The translations under genes and the position numbers were made by a program. Of a stretch of DNA of 64,000 bases, positions 1 to 7,908 are shown one piece after another. This DNA is from RYN-230 sp963717125. Lineage in GTDB: Bacteria > Actinomycetota > Actinomycetes > Streptosporangiales > Streptosporangiaceae. Position 1 is the stretch's first letter; every line of letters starts with the position of its first letter. Location: assembly GCA_963717125.1 (NCBI GenBank), contig CAVQVG010000008.1, positions 310,001-374,000 on the forward strand. Reading direction: 5' to 3'. A model generated the notes under the pieces. That model was given only the letters and a program-made list of their open reading frames with translations, was not told the DNA's origin and made no database searches.

Positions 1-372
1 TGTGTGCAGGCGATGAGCCCGGGGTCCCGGGAACGGCTGGTGGACTACCTACGTGACACGCGCCGGCTCGACGTCAAGCTCACTGAGCGGGGCGCGCGAG
101 GCATAGCTGTCCTTCAGTTCACCACCGCGGCCTCGGAGAAATTCCAGCGGCTCATCGCTCCGTACGTTCACCCCTCGATGGAGTACAAGCTCCTGCCGCG
201 ATTCCGTGGCCGGTTCCGGGTCGAGCCGGAGTTTGCGGCGGCCGAGATGCACCTGGTGCCAGCCAAGATCCTGGACGTCCACGTCAAGCCGCCCACGAGG
301 TCCATGCACCGGTTCGACATCGAGGTCGAGGGATCGCACAACTACTTCGTCGATGGCGTCATGGTGCACAAC
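1..372 (+). other. C-terminal portion of a RecA intein
   Basis: The peptide ending in FDIEVEGSHNYFVDGVMVHN has the typical intein C-terminal splicing blocks: a block-F-like segment, then His-Asn before a Ser at the C-extein (junction between 372 and 373). Upstream, the segment around SRERLVDYLRD and APYVHPSMEYKLLPRFRG resembles the last part of a LAGLIDADG-type endonuclease domain, so this was probably a full-length rather than a mini intein. That is inferred because the N-terminal splicing blocks lie outside the window. The C-extein begins SPETT, which from memory is the site used by the M. leprae RecA intein. The M. tuberculosis site (KNK/C) is uninterrupted here. Confidence 0.9.
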
Positions 373-897
373 AGCCCGGAAACCACCAGCGGCGGGCGGG
401 CGCTCAAGTTCTATGCTTCGGTGCGCCTGGATGTGCGCCGGATAGAAACACTCAAAGACGGCACCGAGGCAGTTGGTAGCCGGACCCGAATTAAAGTCGT
501 AAAGAATAAATGCGCCCCGCCTTTCAAAGTCGCGGAATGTGATATTCTTTTTGGATTTGGAATTAGCCGGGAAGGCGGGCTCATCGACCTCGGGGTCGAG
601 CAGTCGATCGTGCGCAAGTCCGGTGCCTGGTACACCTACGAGGGTGACCAGCTCGGCCAGGGCAAGGAGAACGCCCGGAACTTCCTGAAGGACAACCCGG
701 ACCTGGCCAACGAGATCGAGAAGAAGATCAAGGAGAAGCTCGGCGTCGGGCCGCGCCTGGACGCGGACGCCATCAAGAACGGCGCCGCGGTCCCCGCGAC
801 CCCCGGGACGCCATCTCCCGCCCCGGCGGGCAAGGCCGGGAACGGGAAGGCCGGCGCGTCCGTGACCAGCATCACCGGCGCACGCGGTGGTGACTGA
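1..897 (+). CDS. recA: RecA recombinase, C-terminal part with end of an intein
   Basis: The gene enters from the left edge in frame with no start in view. The first 124 codons are the C-terminal end of an intein. From Ser at 373 onward the protein is the RecA C-terminal half: SPETTSGG, then GRALKFYASVRLD, then KNKCAPPFK, GISREGGLIDLG and the TYEGDQLGQGKENA segment. The tail (about 781-894) is Pro/Ala/Gly-rich, as in other actinobacterial RecA proteins. RecA forms the ATP-dependent filament on single-stranded DNA for homologous recombination and SOS induction. The frame ends in TGA at 895-897 and overlaps recX. Codons between about 485 and 575 are strikingly AT-rich compared with the rest (see findings). 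Confidence 0.96.
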   Translation, partial: CVQAMSPGSRERLVDYLRDTRRLDVKLTERGARGIAVLQFTTAASEKFQRLIAPYVHPSMEYKLLPRFRGRFRVEPEFAAAEMHLVPAKILDVHVKPPTRSMHRFDIEVEGSHNYFVDGVMVHNSPETTSGGRALKFYASVRLDVRRIETLKDGTEAVGSRTRIKVVKNKCAPPFKVAECDILFGFGISREGGLIDLGVEQSIVRKSGAWYTYEGDQLGQGKENARNFLKDNPDLANEIEKKIKEKLGVGPRLDADAIKNGAAVPATPGTPSPAPAGKAGNGKAGASVTSITGARGGD

Positions 898-1579
898 TCA
901 GGCCGAGCTCAGCGAGCGTCAAGCGGCCGCCCGGGCCGCGCTGGCGGCCGCCCTGTCGGCGACGGAGGCCAGCCCTCTGGCCGGGGAGAGCTCCCCGGCC
1001 GGGGCTGACGACGCGACGGTTGGCCCAGGGCAGACAACGGATCCGGTGGAGCGTGCCCGCGCGCTGTGCCTGCGGCTGCTGACCGGGCGGCCTCGGACCA
1101 GGACCGAACTGGCCGATGCGCTGCACCGCCATGGCATCCCAGACGAGGTGGCCGCGGCGGTGCTGGCCCGGTTCGCCGACGTAGGCCTGATCGACGACGC
1201 CGTGTTCGCCCGGGCCTGGGTCGAGTCCCGGCATCACAACCGGGGATTGGCCCGCCGGGCGCTCTCGGCGGAGCTCAAGCGCCGCGGGGTGGACGGCCAA
1301 GACATCGAGGCGGCGGTCAGCGCTCTTGACCCGGCCGACGAGATGGCGACCGCCCGGCAGCTGGTGGCCAAGGCCATGAAGGCCAGCCGGGGCAAGCCGC
1401 TGCCGGTGCGGATCCGGCGGCTGGTCGGCCTGCTGGCGCGGAAGGGCTACCCGGCCCCGGCGGCCTACCGGATCGTCCGCGAGGCCATTGAGCAGGAAGG
1501 CATCGACGCGGCAGGCGCCGGAGTCGATCTCGATGAGGCGGCGTGGGCAACGCCGGACGCAGATCTGGATGCAGGGTAA
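887..1579 (+). CDS. recX: Regulatory protein RecX
   Basis: RecX binds RecA filaments and limits their activity. The 230-residue protein has an Ala-rich N-terminus followed by the three-helix repeat modules of RecX (for example LTGRPRTRTELADALHRHG, then FADVGLIDDAVFARAWVESR and the RGLARRALSAELKRRGV block). It starts at GTG 887 or the adjacent GTG 890, inside the end of recA, so the two are translationally coupled. This is the standard actinobacterial recA-recX pair. The N-terminal ~50 residues are a low-complexity extension with no known role. Confidence 0.95.
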   Translation: MVTDQAELSERQAAARAALAAALSATEASPLAGESSPAGADDATVGPGQTTDPVERARALCLRLLTGRPRTRTELADALHRHGIPDEVAAAVLARFADVGLIDDAVFARAWVESRHHNRGLARRALSAELKRRGVDGQDIEAAVSALDPADEMATARQLVAKAMKASRGKPLPVRIRRLVGLLARKGYPAPAAYRIVREAIEQEGIDAAGAGVDLDEAAWATPDADLDAG

Positions 1580-2082
1580 CGAACTAGTTGCTCTGGGTAA
1601 GACTTGAGAAGATCGCAACGGATTACTTGCCCAAACTGTTATCTACGCTTAACCTCACGGCAGCGAGGTGTTACTCCGTGCCATGCGGATGGAAACGAGT
1701 GTTAACGACCTGTGAGCGGCGGGAGCTGGTCACAGATTTGGGATCGTAGCTGGTCAGGGCGGGGACGCCCGCCCTTGGCTGATAGGCCTGACCTGGCCCG
1801 CGTTGGTGGGCCCGGAGGCCATGCAGGACGGCTCGGCGCGAGCCTGGCCGTGACGAAAGTCCGGCGTGCCCGCTGGCACGCGTGCGGCCGCGATTGGTGC
1901 GGCTGACGCGCGCTGGGCGGCACGGCTAGCTGGCTGCTGGACGGCAGCTGGTGGGCAGCCTGTGCTGCCTGCCCAGTCACCGGCCGAGCGGCCGGTGACT
2001 GGCGGGCATGACCCCTCGCTGCAGGGTTAGCCCTGGCACCACACCCAGGTGCCGGGACCAGCGAGCAGGATTGGGGTGTGCC
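1580..2082. other. Non-coding spacer recX-rny
   Basis: About 500 bases without a convincing gene. The first 130 bases are AT-richer than the surroundings (for example around 1616-1705) and could hold a promoter. The right part is rich in inverted repeats, the strongest being the perfect stem at 1973-2002. Short open frames here lack ribosome-binding sites and recognisable protein features. An unannotated small RNA is possible but not demonstrable from sequence alone. Confidence 0.6.
1973..2002. terminator. Perfect 13-bp stem-loop upstream of rny
   Basis: CCAGTCACCGGCC and its exact reverse complement GGCCGGTGACTGG flank a GAGC tetraloop. There is no T-tract, so this could be an actinobacterial-type terminator for upstream transcription or a structured 5' leader of rny, whose start is about 80 bases downstream. 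Confidence 0.55.
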
Positions 2083-3702
2083 ATGAGCAGCACAATCTCT
2101 CTCGTGATCGGGGCCATCGGCCTGCTGGCCGCCGTTTTCGCGCTAGTGGTTGTGCTGCGCAGGTCGCCGGGCCGGAATCAGGCCGTAGCCGACACCGGGC
2201 CGGGCCGGGCACAGCTCACCGCCGACGCGCAGCACGCCTTCGAGGATGCCAGCCGGGAAGCCGACCAGGTCCGGGCCCGGGCCGGAACCGACGCCGCGGC
2301 CATCATGCGCGAGGCCGGGCAGGCCGCCGATAAGGCCGCCCAGGCCAGCCGGGACGCGGACGAGGAACTGCGCGCGGTCCGTGATGAAGCCCGGGAGCTG
2401 CGCGCTGACCTGGAGCGCCGGGAAGCCCGGCTGGCCGAGCGGGAAGCCCGGCTGGACACCGAGTTCGGCAAGCTGGAAGAGCGTTCTGCGGGGCTGGACA
2501 AGCTCCGGCAGGACCTGGACGGCCGCCGCGCCGACCTGGACCGGCTAGACGAAGAACGCCGGGCGGTGCTGGAGCAGACCGCCGGGCTGACCGCCGACCA
2601 GGCCAAGGCCGAGCTCGTGGCCGGCATCCAGAACCAGGCCAAACGGGAGGCGGCGCTGCTGGTCCGGGACACCGAGAACGCCGCCCGCCGGGACGGCGAC
2701 CAGCGCGCCCGCCGGATCGTCACGCTGGCCATCCAGCGGGTAGCCAGTGAGCAGACCAGTGAGTCCGTGGTGTCCGTGCTGCACCTGCCCGGTGACGAGA
2801 TGAAGGGCAGGATCATCGGCCGGGAAGGCCGGAACATCCGCGCCTTCGAGTCCGTGACCGGGGTGAACCTGATCATCGATGACACCCCCGAGGCGGTCCT
2901 GCTGTCCTGCTTCGACCCGGTGCGGCGCGAGGTGGGGCGGCTCACCCTGGAGCGGCTCGTGCTGGACGGGCGGATCCACCCGCAGCGGATCGAGGAAGCT
3001 TACGAGCGGAGCAAGGGCGAGGTCGAGCAGCTCTGTGTCCGGGCGGGGGAGGACGCGCTGGTCGAGCTGTCCCTCACCGACATGCACCCGGAACTGGTCA
3101 CCCTGCTGGGCCGGCTGCGCTACCGCACCTCGTACGGCCAGAATGTCCTCCGTCACCTGGTCGAGTCCGCGCACATCGCCAGCATGATGGCCAGTGAGCT
3201 GGGCATGGACCCGGGGCTGATGCGGCGCTGCACGGTGCTGCATGATATCGGGAAGGCCCTCACCCACGAGGTGGAGGGCAGCCACGCGCTGATCGGGGCC
3301 GAGATCGCCCGCCGCTACGGTGAGTCGGCCGACGTCGTGCACGCCATCGAGGCGCATCACAACGAGGTCGAGGTGCGCACCGTCGAGGCGGTGCTGACCC
3401 AGGCGGCGGACGCGATCAGCGGCGGCCGGCCTGGTGCCCGCCGCGAGTCGCTGGAGGCCTACGTCAAGCGGCTGGAGCGGCTGGAGCAGATCGCCACCGC
3501 CCAGCCCGGCGTCGAGAAGGTGTTCGCCATGCAGGCCGGCCGGGAGATCAGGGTCATGGTCAAGCCGGAGCGGGTGGACGACATCCAGGCTCAGGTGATC
3601 GCCCGGGACGTGGCCAAGCAGGTCGAGGAGGAGCTGACCTACCCCGGCCAGATCCGGGTCACCGTCGTCCGGGAGTCCCGCGCCACCGAGTTCGCCCGCT
3701 GA
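2083..3702 (+). CDS. rny: Ribonuclease Y
   Basis: RNase Y is a membrane-anchored endoribonuclease that initiates mRNA decay. The 539-residue protein starts with one transmembrane helix (residues about 5-25), followed by a long Glu/Arg/Ala-rich coiled coil (about 35-190). A KH domain carries GRIIGREGRNIRAFE (about 244-258), and an HD domain has His387-Asp388 in HDIGKALTHEVEGSHA and a downstream EAHHNEVE motif. ATG 2083 is chosen because the anchor begins directly after it. An in-frame upstream TTG/GTG extension would add a Cys/Arg-rich stretch with no family support. The position after recX is conserved in actinobacteria. Confidence 0.95.
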   Translation: MSSTISLVIGAIGLLAAVFALVVVLRRSPGRNQAVADTGPGRAQLTADAQHAFEDASREADQVRARAGTDAAAIMREAGQAADKAAQASRDADEELRAVRDEARELRADLERREARLAEREARLDTEFGKLEERSAGLDKLRQDLDGRRADLDRLDEERRAVLEQTAGLTADQAKAELVAGIQNQAKREAALLVRDTENAARRDGDQRARRIVTLAIQRVASEQTSESVVSVLHLPGDEMKGRIIGREGRNIRAFESVTGVNLIIDDTPEAVLLSCFDPVRREVGRLTLERLVLDGRIHPQRIEEAYERSKGEVEQLCVRAGEDALVELSLTDMHPELVTLLGRLRYRTSYGQNVLRHLVESAHIASMMASELGMDPGLMRRCTVLHDIGKALTHEVEGSHALIGAEIARRYGESADVVHAIEAHHNEVEVRTVEAVLTQAADAISGGRPGARRESLEAYVKRLERLEQIATAQPGVEKVFAMQAGREIRVMVKPERVDDIQAQVIARDVAKQVEEELTYPGQIRVTVVRESRATEFAR

Positions 3703-3862
3703 GCCCGACTCGGCCCTGACGCGCACTCGGCCCTGACGCGCACTCGGCCCTGACGCGCACTCGGCCCTGACCCCGACCTCGGCCTTGACTCCACCTCGGC
3801 CTTGAGTCCACCTCGGCCTTGAGTCCGACTCGGCCCCCTGAGTCCTAGTCGGCCGGGCTGAG
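3703..3862. repeat. 17-bp tandem repeat array downstream of rny
   Basis: About nine head-to-tail copies of a 17-20 bp unit of the form GCGCACTCGGCCCTGAC. Three copies are identical (3721-3771) and the others diverge (for example TCCACCTCGGCCTTGAG twice). The array fills the gap between the convergent rny and S9 peptidase genes. The unit is not a multiple of three and the array is not translated. Confidence 0.85.
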
Positions 3863-3885
3863 TCCGGCCGCCGGCCTCAGCCGGG

Positions 3886-6171
3886 TCAGCTGGACGCCGC
3901 GTTGGCCGGGCTGGACGACCCACCTTGCGTGCCCGCCGAATCCCCGCCCACGCTCCCGCCCCCGCCCGGCAGCACGGTGACGTTACTGCCCGCACCGGGC
4001 TGGGCCGCGTTCCCCGGCCCGCCCTGCCCGGCACGCGCGCCCTGCTCCGCACCCGAGTCCTGCTCGGCGCCCGCGCCCTGCTCGCCAGCCGCAGCCTGCT
4101 TGGCAGGCGGGCCCGGCTCGGTGAGCTTGAGCCGCGGGATGCCCGGCGGGGTGAAACCCAGCACCTGCCCGTAGAAGGACAGCTCCGCCTCCAGCGCGGC
4201 GGTGATCGTGTCCGCCCGGCGGAACCCGTGCGACTCGCCCTTGAACATCAGCAACGCGTGCCGGATGCCATGCGCGGCCAGGTCAGCCGCGATGCCCCTG
4301 GCCTGAGCGGGCGGGACAATCGGGTCATCCAGTCCCTGAAGCAGCAAAACCGGGGCGGTGGCCTCAGTCACATGGCCTGCCGGGGAGCGTTCGGCATAGA
4401 CATAACCGAAACCAGGCAGCGGCCCGACCAGCCCGTCCAGATAGTGCGACTCGAAGTCGTGGGTCTCGGCCGCGAACTCGCGCAGATCGGCCACGCCACA
4501 GTAGGACGCCGCCGCGCTGAACACCCGCTGCTTGGCCGCGAGCGTGGTCACCGCGGCCAGCGCGGTCCAGCCGCCCGCCGACCCGCCGCGGATGGCCAGC
4601 CGGGCCGGGTCGGCCTCGCCTTTCTCGGCCAGGGCCTGCGCCGCCGAGGCCACGTCCTCCACATCGACCACGCCCCACTGCATGCGCAGCCGCTCGCGGT
4701 AACTGCGGCCGTACCCGGTGGATCCGCCGTAGTTGACGTCGATGACCCCGATGCCGCGGCTGGTGAAGTAGGCCTTTTCCAGGTCGAGCAGCCCGATCGC
4801 GTGCGACGTGGGGCCGCCGTGCGCCCAGACCACGTAGGGCGGCAGCTCGCCGTCCGGGGCGACCGCGTCCGGGTGGGTCGGCGGGTAGACCAGCGCGTAC
4901 ACGCTCCGGCCGTACAGCCCGTCCAGCCGTACCTGGCTGGGCACCGGCAGGTAGCCGGCGTCGGGGACCTCCTCCGACTCCCAGCGCAGCACCTCGGACG
5001 AGCCGGAGGCCACGTTGATCCGGACCACGGCGAGCGGCTTGGCCGGGCCACCGGCCACCGCGACCACCGTCTCGCTGTCCGCGGCCAGCCCGGAGGTGAA
5101 CTCCTGGAACGGCAGCTCGGGGTCGGTCATCTCGCCTGTCTCCGGGTCGAGCAGGCCGAGCCGCATGCCGCCCTGGCCGTGCAGCACCGCGAGCCGCCCG
5201 TCACCCAGCCGGGCGAACGGCCGGTCACCCAGCTGCCACAACGGCTCGGCGAACTCCTCCTCGGCCGGGTACAGCGCCTGGGCCGGCTCGCCGAGCAGGC
5301 CGACCTGGTACACGTTCCACCAGCCGGGCCAGTCCGACACCACGTACAGGCTGGTCTGGTCGCGCCACACCGGGGCCAGCACCGATTCCCGCATGCCGCC
5401 CTTGACCAGCCGCCCGATGCCAGGCACCCCGTCGGCTATCCGGCCGACCCGCAATTCGGTGCCGTCCCATGGCATCCGCGGGTGATTCCAGCAGATCCAG
5501 GCCAGCCTGCTGCCGTCCGGTGACAGCGTGGGGAAAGCGAAGAAATCCGCGCCGGTGACGAGCTGCCGGATGGCGCCCGGATCATTGGCGGCGCTGCCAT
5601 CCAGCGGAATGGCCACGATAGCCCGGGTTATTTTTCCGTCCTCGTGCCGTTCCTGGACACTCCACACTTCTTTTTCGTCGGCCGACAGAATGAAGTCGGC
5701 AAAGCGCAGCGCGGCGTGCCCGGCCTCGCCGGGCAATTCCGGGGTGAGCGGGCGGGGCGGGACTGCGGGTTCGCCGCGGGAGCCCGGCTTCCCGGCTGGC
5801 TCGGGCGCCGGGACCGGTACCAGGTACAGCCGCTGATCGGCGTAGTTGGCGAACACGACAGCCTGGCCGTCGCCGTCCGTGCCATCCTCGCCGGGCAGCG
5901 GAACGGGCAGGTAGGACCGCCCGCCGTACTCATGCACCCGGGTCCGGGCGTTCCACGGCGAAGGCAGCAGGGCGCGCCGGTTCCCGGCCGCGTCGCAGTG
6001 CACCACGGTCACCCGGCCGCCCTCCTCGGGACGGCCCTCCTGCCACCACACGTCGGTCCCGCGGACCAGGGGGAAGGAAACGGTCACCTGACCCTTGGCC
6101 ACGTCGGCCGCGGTGATCGGGGAAGGCCAGGCGCCGTAGGGGATTCGCGGAGCTGCCACGCTGTCTGTCAT
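3886..6171 (-). CDS. S9 family (prolyl oligopeptidase-like) serine peptidase
   Basis: A cytosolic acyl-aminoacyl/dipeptidyl-peptidase-like enzyme of 761 residues with no signal peptide. The N-terminal ~430 residues form the beta-propeller typical of S9 (repeated WSPDG-like turns, such as LSPDGSRLAWICW). The C-terminal alpha/beta hydrolase has nucleophile Ser531 in GGSAGGW, Asp615/616 in GLDDPIVPP and His648 in GESHGF, so the triad is intact. After about residue 685 there is a Gly/Ala/Gln/Ser-rich tail of roughly 75 residues outside the family fold, probably grown by repeat expansion. It is divergent from miaB. The ATG at 6171 is the only start that keeps the propeller N-terminus. Confidence 0.93.
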   Translation of the reverse strand: MTDSVAAPRIPYGAWPSPITAADVAKGQVTVSFPLVRGTDVWWQEGRPEEGGRVTVVHCDAAGNRRALLPSPWNARTRVHEYGGRSYLPVPLPGEDGTDGDGQAVVFANYADQRLYLVPVPAPEPAGKPGSRGEPAVPPRPLTPELPGEAGHAALRFADFILSADEKEVWSVQERHEDGKITRAIVAIPLDGSAANDPGAIRQLVTGADFFAFPTLSPDGSRLAWICWNHPRMPWDGTELRVGRIADGVPGIGRLVKGGMRESVLAPVWRDQTSLYVVSDWPGWWNVYQVGLLGEPAQALYPAEEEFAEPLWQLGDRPFARLGDGRLAVLHGQGGMRLGLLDPETGEMTDPELPFQEFTSGLAADSETVVAVAGGPAKPLAVVRINVASGSSEVLRWESEEVPDAGYLPVPSQVRLDGLYGRSVYALVYPPTHPDAVAPDGELPPYVVWAHGGPTSHAIGLLDLEKAYFTSRGIGVIDVNYGGSTGYGRSYRERLRMQWGVVDVEDVASAAQALAEKGEADPARLAIRGGSAGGWTALAAVTTLAAKQRVFSAAASYCGVADLREFAAETHDFESHYLDGLVGPLPGFGYVYAERSPAGHVTEATAPVLLLQGLDDPIVPPAQARGIAADLAAHGIRHALLMFKGESHGFRRADTITAALEAELSFYGQVLGFTPPGIPRLKLTEPGPPAKQAAAGEQGAGAEQDSGAEQGARAGQGGPGNAAQPGAGSNVTVLPGGGGSVGGDSAGTQGGSSSPANAASS

Positions 6172-6206
6172 AGGGGATATCGTCTACCATCCGCGGGTCT
6201 GGCCAC

Positions 6207-6298
6207 GGGAGATTCCGGACATGGCCCGGACATGGCCCGGACCTGCGGCGGGGCATTCTGGACATGCCACGGATCTGCGGAGGGAGATTCCGGACATG
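6207..6298. promoter_or_regulatory. Three direct repeats in the S9 peptidase/miaB divergent promoter region
   Basis: Near-identical 17-mers of the form GGGAGATTCCGGACATG occur at 6207-6223 and 6282-6298, with a variant GGGGCATTCTGGACATG at 6250-6266. They lie between two divergent starts (6171 and 6329). They could be activator or repressor sites, or simply a short duplicated segment. Only the repetition is directly visible. Confidence 0.45.
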
Positions 6299-6328
6299 CC
6301 GCGCACTGCGCGTACCCTCGGAGGCGAC

Positions 6329-7783
6329 ATGAGCGCCTCCCGCACATACCAGATTCGCACCTACGGGTGCCAGATGAACATGCACGACTCGGAGCGGCTG
6401 GCCGGCCTGCTGGAGGACGCCGGGTACCAGCGCGCCCCCGACGGGCATGACCCGGATGTCGTGGTGTTCAACACGTGCGCGGTCCGCGAGAACGCGGACA
6501 ACCGGCTGTACGGCAACCTGGGCCACTTGCTGCCGGTCAAGCAGGGCCGGCCGGGCATGCAGATCGCGGTGGGCGGCTGCCTGGCCCAGAAAGACCGGGC
6601 CGGCATCGCGCGGCGCGCACCCTGGGTGGACGTGGTGTTCGGCACGAACAACATCGGGTCGCTGCCCGTCCTGCTGGAGCGCGCCCGCGTTCAGCAGGCC
6701 GCTCAGGTGGAGATCGTCGAGTCGCTGGAGCGCTTCCCCTCCGTGCTGCCCGCCCGCCGGGAGTCGAGCTACTCGGCCTGGGTGGCCATCTCCGTCGGCT
6801 GCAACAACACCTGCACGTTCTGCATCGTGCCCAGCCTGCGCGGCCGCGAGGAGGACCGGCGCCCGGGCGACGTGCTGGCCGAGATCCGCGCGCTGGTCCA
6901 GGACGGGGTGGTCGAAGTCACCCTGCTCGGGCAGAACGTGAACTCCTACGGGGTCGGGTTCGGCGACCGGCAGGCGTTCGGCAAGCTGCTCCGCGCCTGC
7001 GGCGGGATCGACGGGCTGGACCGGGTGCGGTTCACCTCGCCGCACCCCCGCGACTTCACCGATGACGTGATCACGGCCATGGCCGAGACGGCGAACGTCA
7101 TGCCGCAGCTGCACATGCCGCTGCAGTCCGGCTCGGACGCGGTGCTGCGGGCCATGCGCCGCGCCTACCGCCGGGACAAGTACCTGAGCATCCTGGACCG
7201 GGTCCGGGCCGCGATCCCGGACGCCGCCATCACCACCGACATCATCGTCGGCTTCCCGGGCGAGACCGATCAGGATTTCGAGGACACCCTGGACCTGGTC
7301 CGGCGGGCCCGGTTCGCCGGCGCGTTCACGTTCCAGTATTCGCCCCGGCCCGGCACCCCGGCCGCGGCGATGGACCACCAGGTCCCGCCCGGCATCGTCG
7401 CCGAGCGTTACCAGCGGCTGACCGCCCTGGTCGAGGAGATCACCCTGGCCGAGAACGAGGTGTTCACCGGCCGCCAGGTCGAGGTGCTGGTCGCCGAGGG
7501 CGAAGGGCGCAAGGACGAAACTACGCACCGGCTCTCCGGCCGGGCCCGCGACAACCGGCTCGTGCACTTCGCGCCGGGGGACACCGCGCCGCGCCCGGGG
7601 GACCTGGTGGCCACGGTGGTGACCCGGGCCGCCCCGCACTACCTGGTGGCCGACGGCGCGCCGGTGGCGGTGCGCCGCACCCGCGGTGGTGACGCCTGGC
7701 AGGCCCGCCAGGCCGGGCCCGCCCCGGACGTCGCCGCGGCGGTCCCGCTCGGCATGCCCACCGTAGGCCGCCCGCCCAATTAG
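6329..7783 (+). CDS. miaB: tRNA-2-methylthio-N6-dimethylallyladenosine synthase MiaB
   Basis: A radical-SAM methylthiotransferase that modifies position 37 of tRNAs reading UNN codons. The 484-residue protein has the N-terminal UPF0004 domain with cluster ligands Cys14 (TYGCQMN), Cys50 (NTCAVREN) and Cys84 (VGGCLAQ). The radical-SAM motif is Cys158-x3-Cys162-x2-Cys165, and a TRAM domain follows (about 370-440). ATG 6329 is preceded by GGAGG four bases upstream, whereas the longer frame starting at 6221 lacks such a site. It is functionally linked to miaA downstream. Confidence 0.97.
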   Translation: MSASRTYQIRTYGCQMNMHDSERLAGLLEDAGYQRAPDGHDPDVVVFNTCAVRENADNRLYGNLGHLLPVKQGRPGMQIAVGGCLAQKDRAGIARRAPWVDVVFGTNNIGSLPVLLERARVQQAAQVEIVESLERFPSVLPARRESSYSAWVAISVGCNNTCTFCIVPSLRGREEDRRPGDVLAEIRALVQDGVVEVTLLGQNVNSYGVGFGDRQAFGKLLRACGGIDGLDRVRFTSPHPRDFTDDVITAMAETANVMPQLHMPLQSGSDAVLRAMRRAYRRDKYLSILDRVRAAIPDAAITTDIIVGFPGETDQDFEDTLDLVRRARFAGAFTFQYSPRPGTPAAAMDHQVPPGIVAERYQRLTALVEEITLAENEVFTGRQVEVLVAEGEGRKDETTHRLSGRARDNRLVHFAPGDTAPRPGDLVATVVTRAAPHYLVADGAPVAVRRTRGGDAWQARQAGPAPDVAAAVPLGMPTVGRPPN

Positions 7784-7844
7784 CTGCCTCAGCCGCACCG
7801 AGCAACCACACCGAAGTTTCAGTCGCGCCCTCTGGCGCGCTCTG

Positions 7845-7908
7845 CCAACTCCATGAATGCTTCAGCCATACACACCGGACTACGTAAATGGTTCAGCCAC
7901 GTAGTTGG
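7845..7908. repeat. Imperfect inverted repeat between miaB and the PadR gene
   Basis: CCAACT (7845-7850) and AGTTGG (7903-7908) bound a segment that also holds two copies of TTCAGCCA. The element ends exactly at the stop codon of the convergent PadR gene. It shares CCAACTCCATGA with the element ending at 38859 and resembles the hairpin at 10989-11046, so it looks like one member of a family of intergenic palindromic repeats. Confidence 0.5.

Noticed and set aside
3721..3771. 17-bp repeats considered as a replication origin or iteron cluster
   Set aside because: GC-rich, between convergent housekeeping genes, with no Rep protein or AT-rich region.
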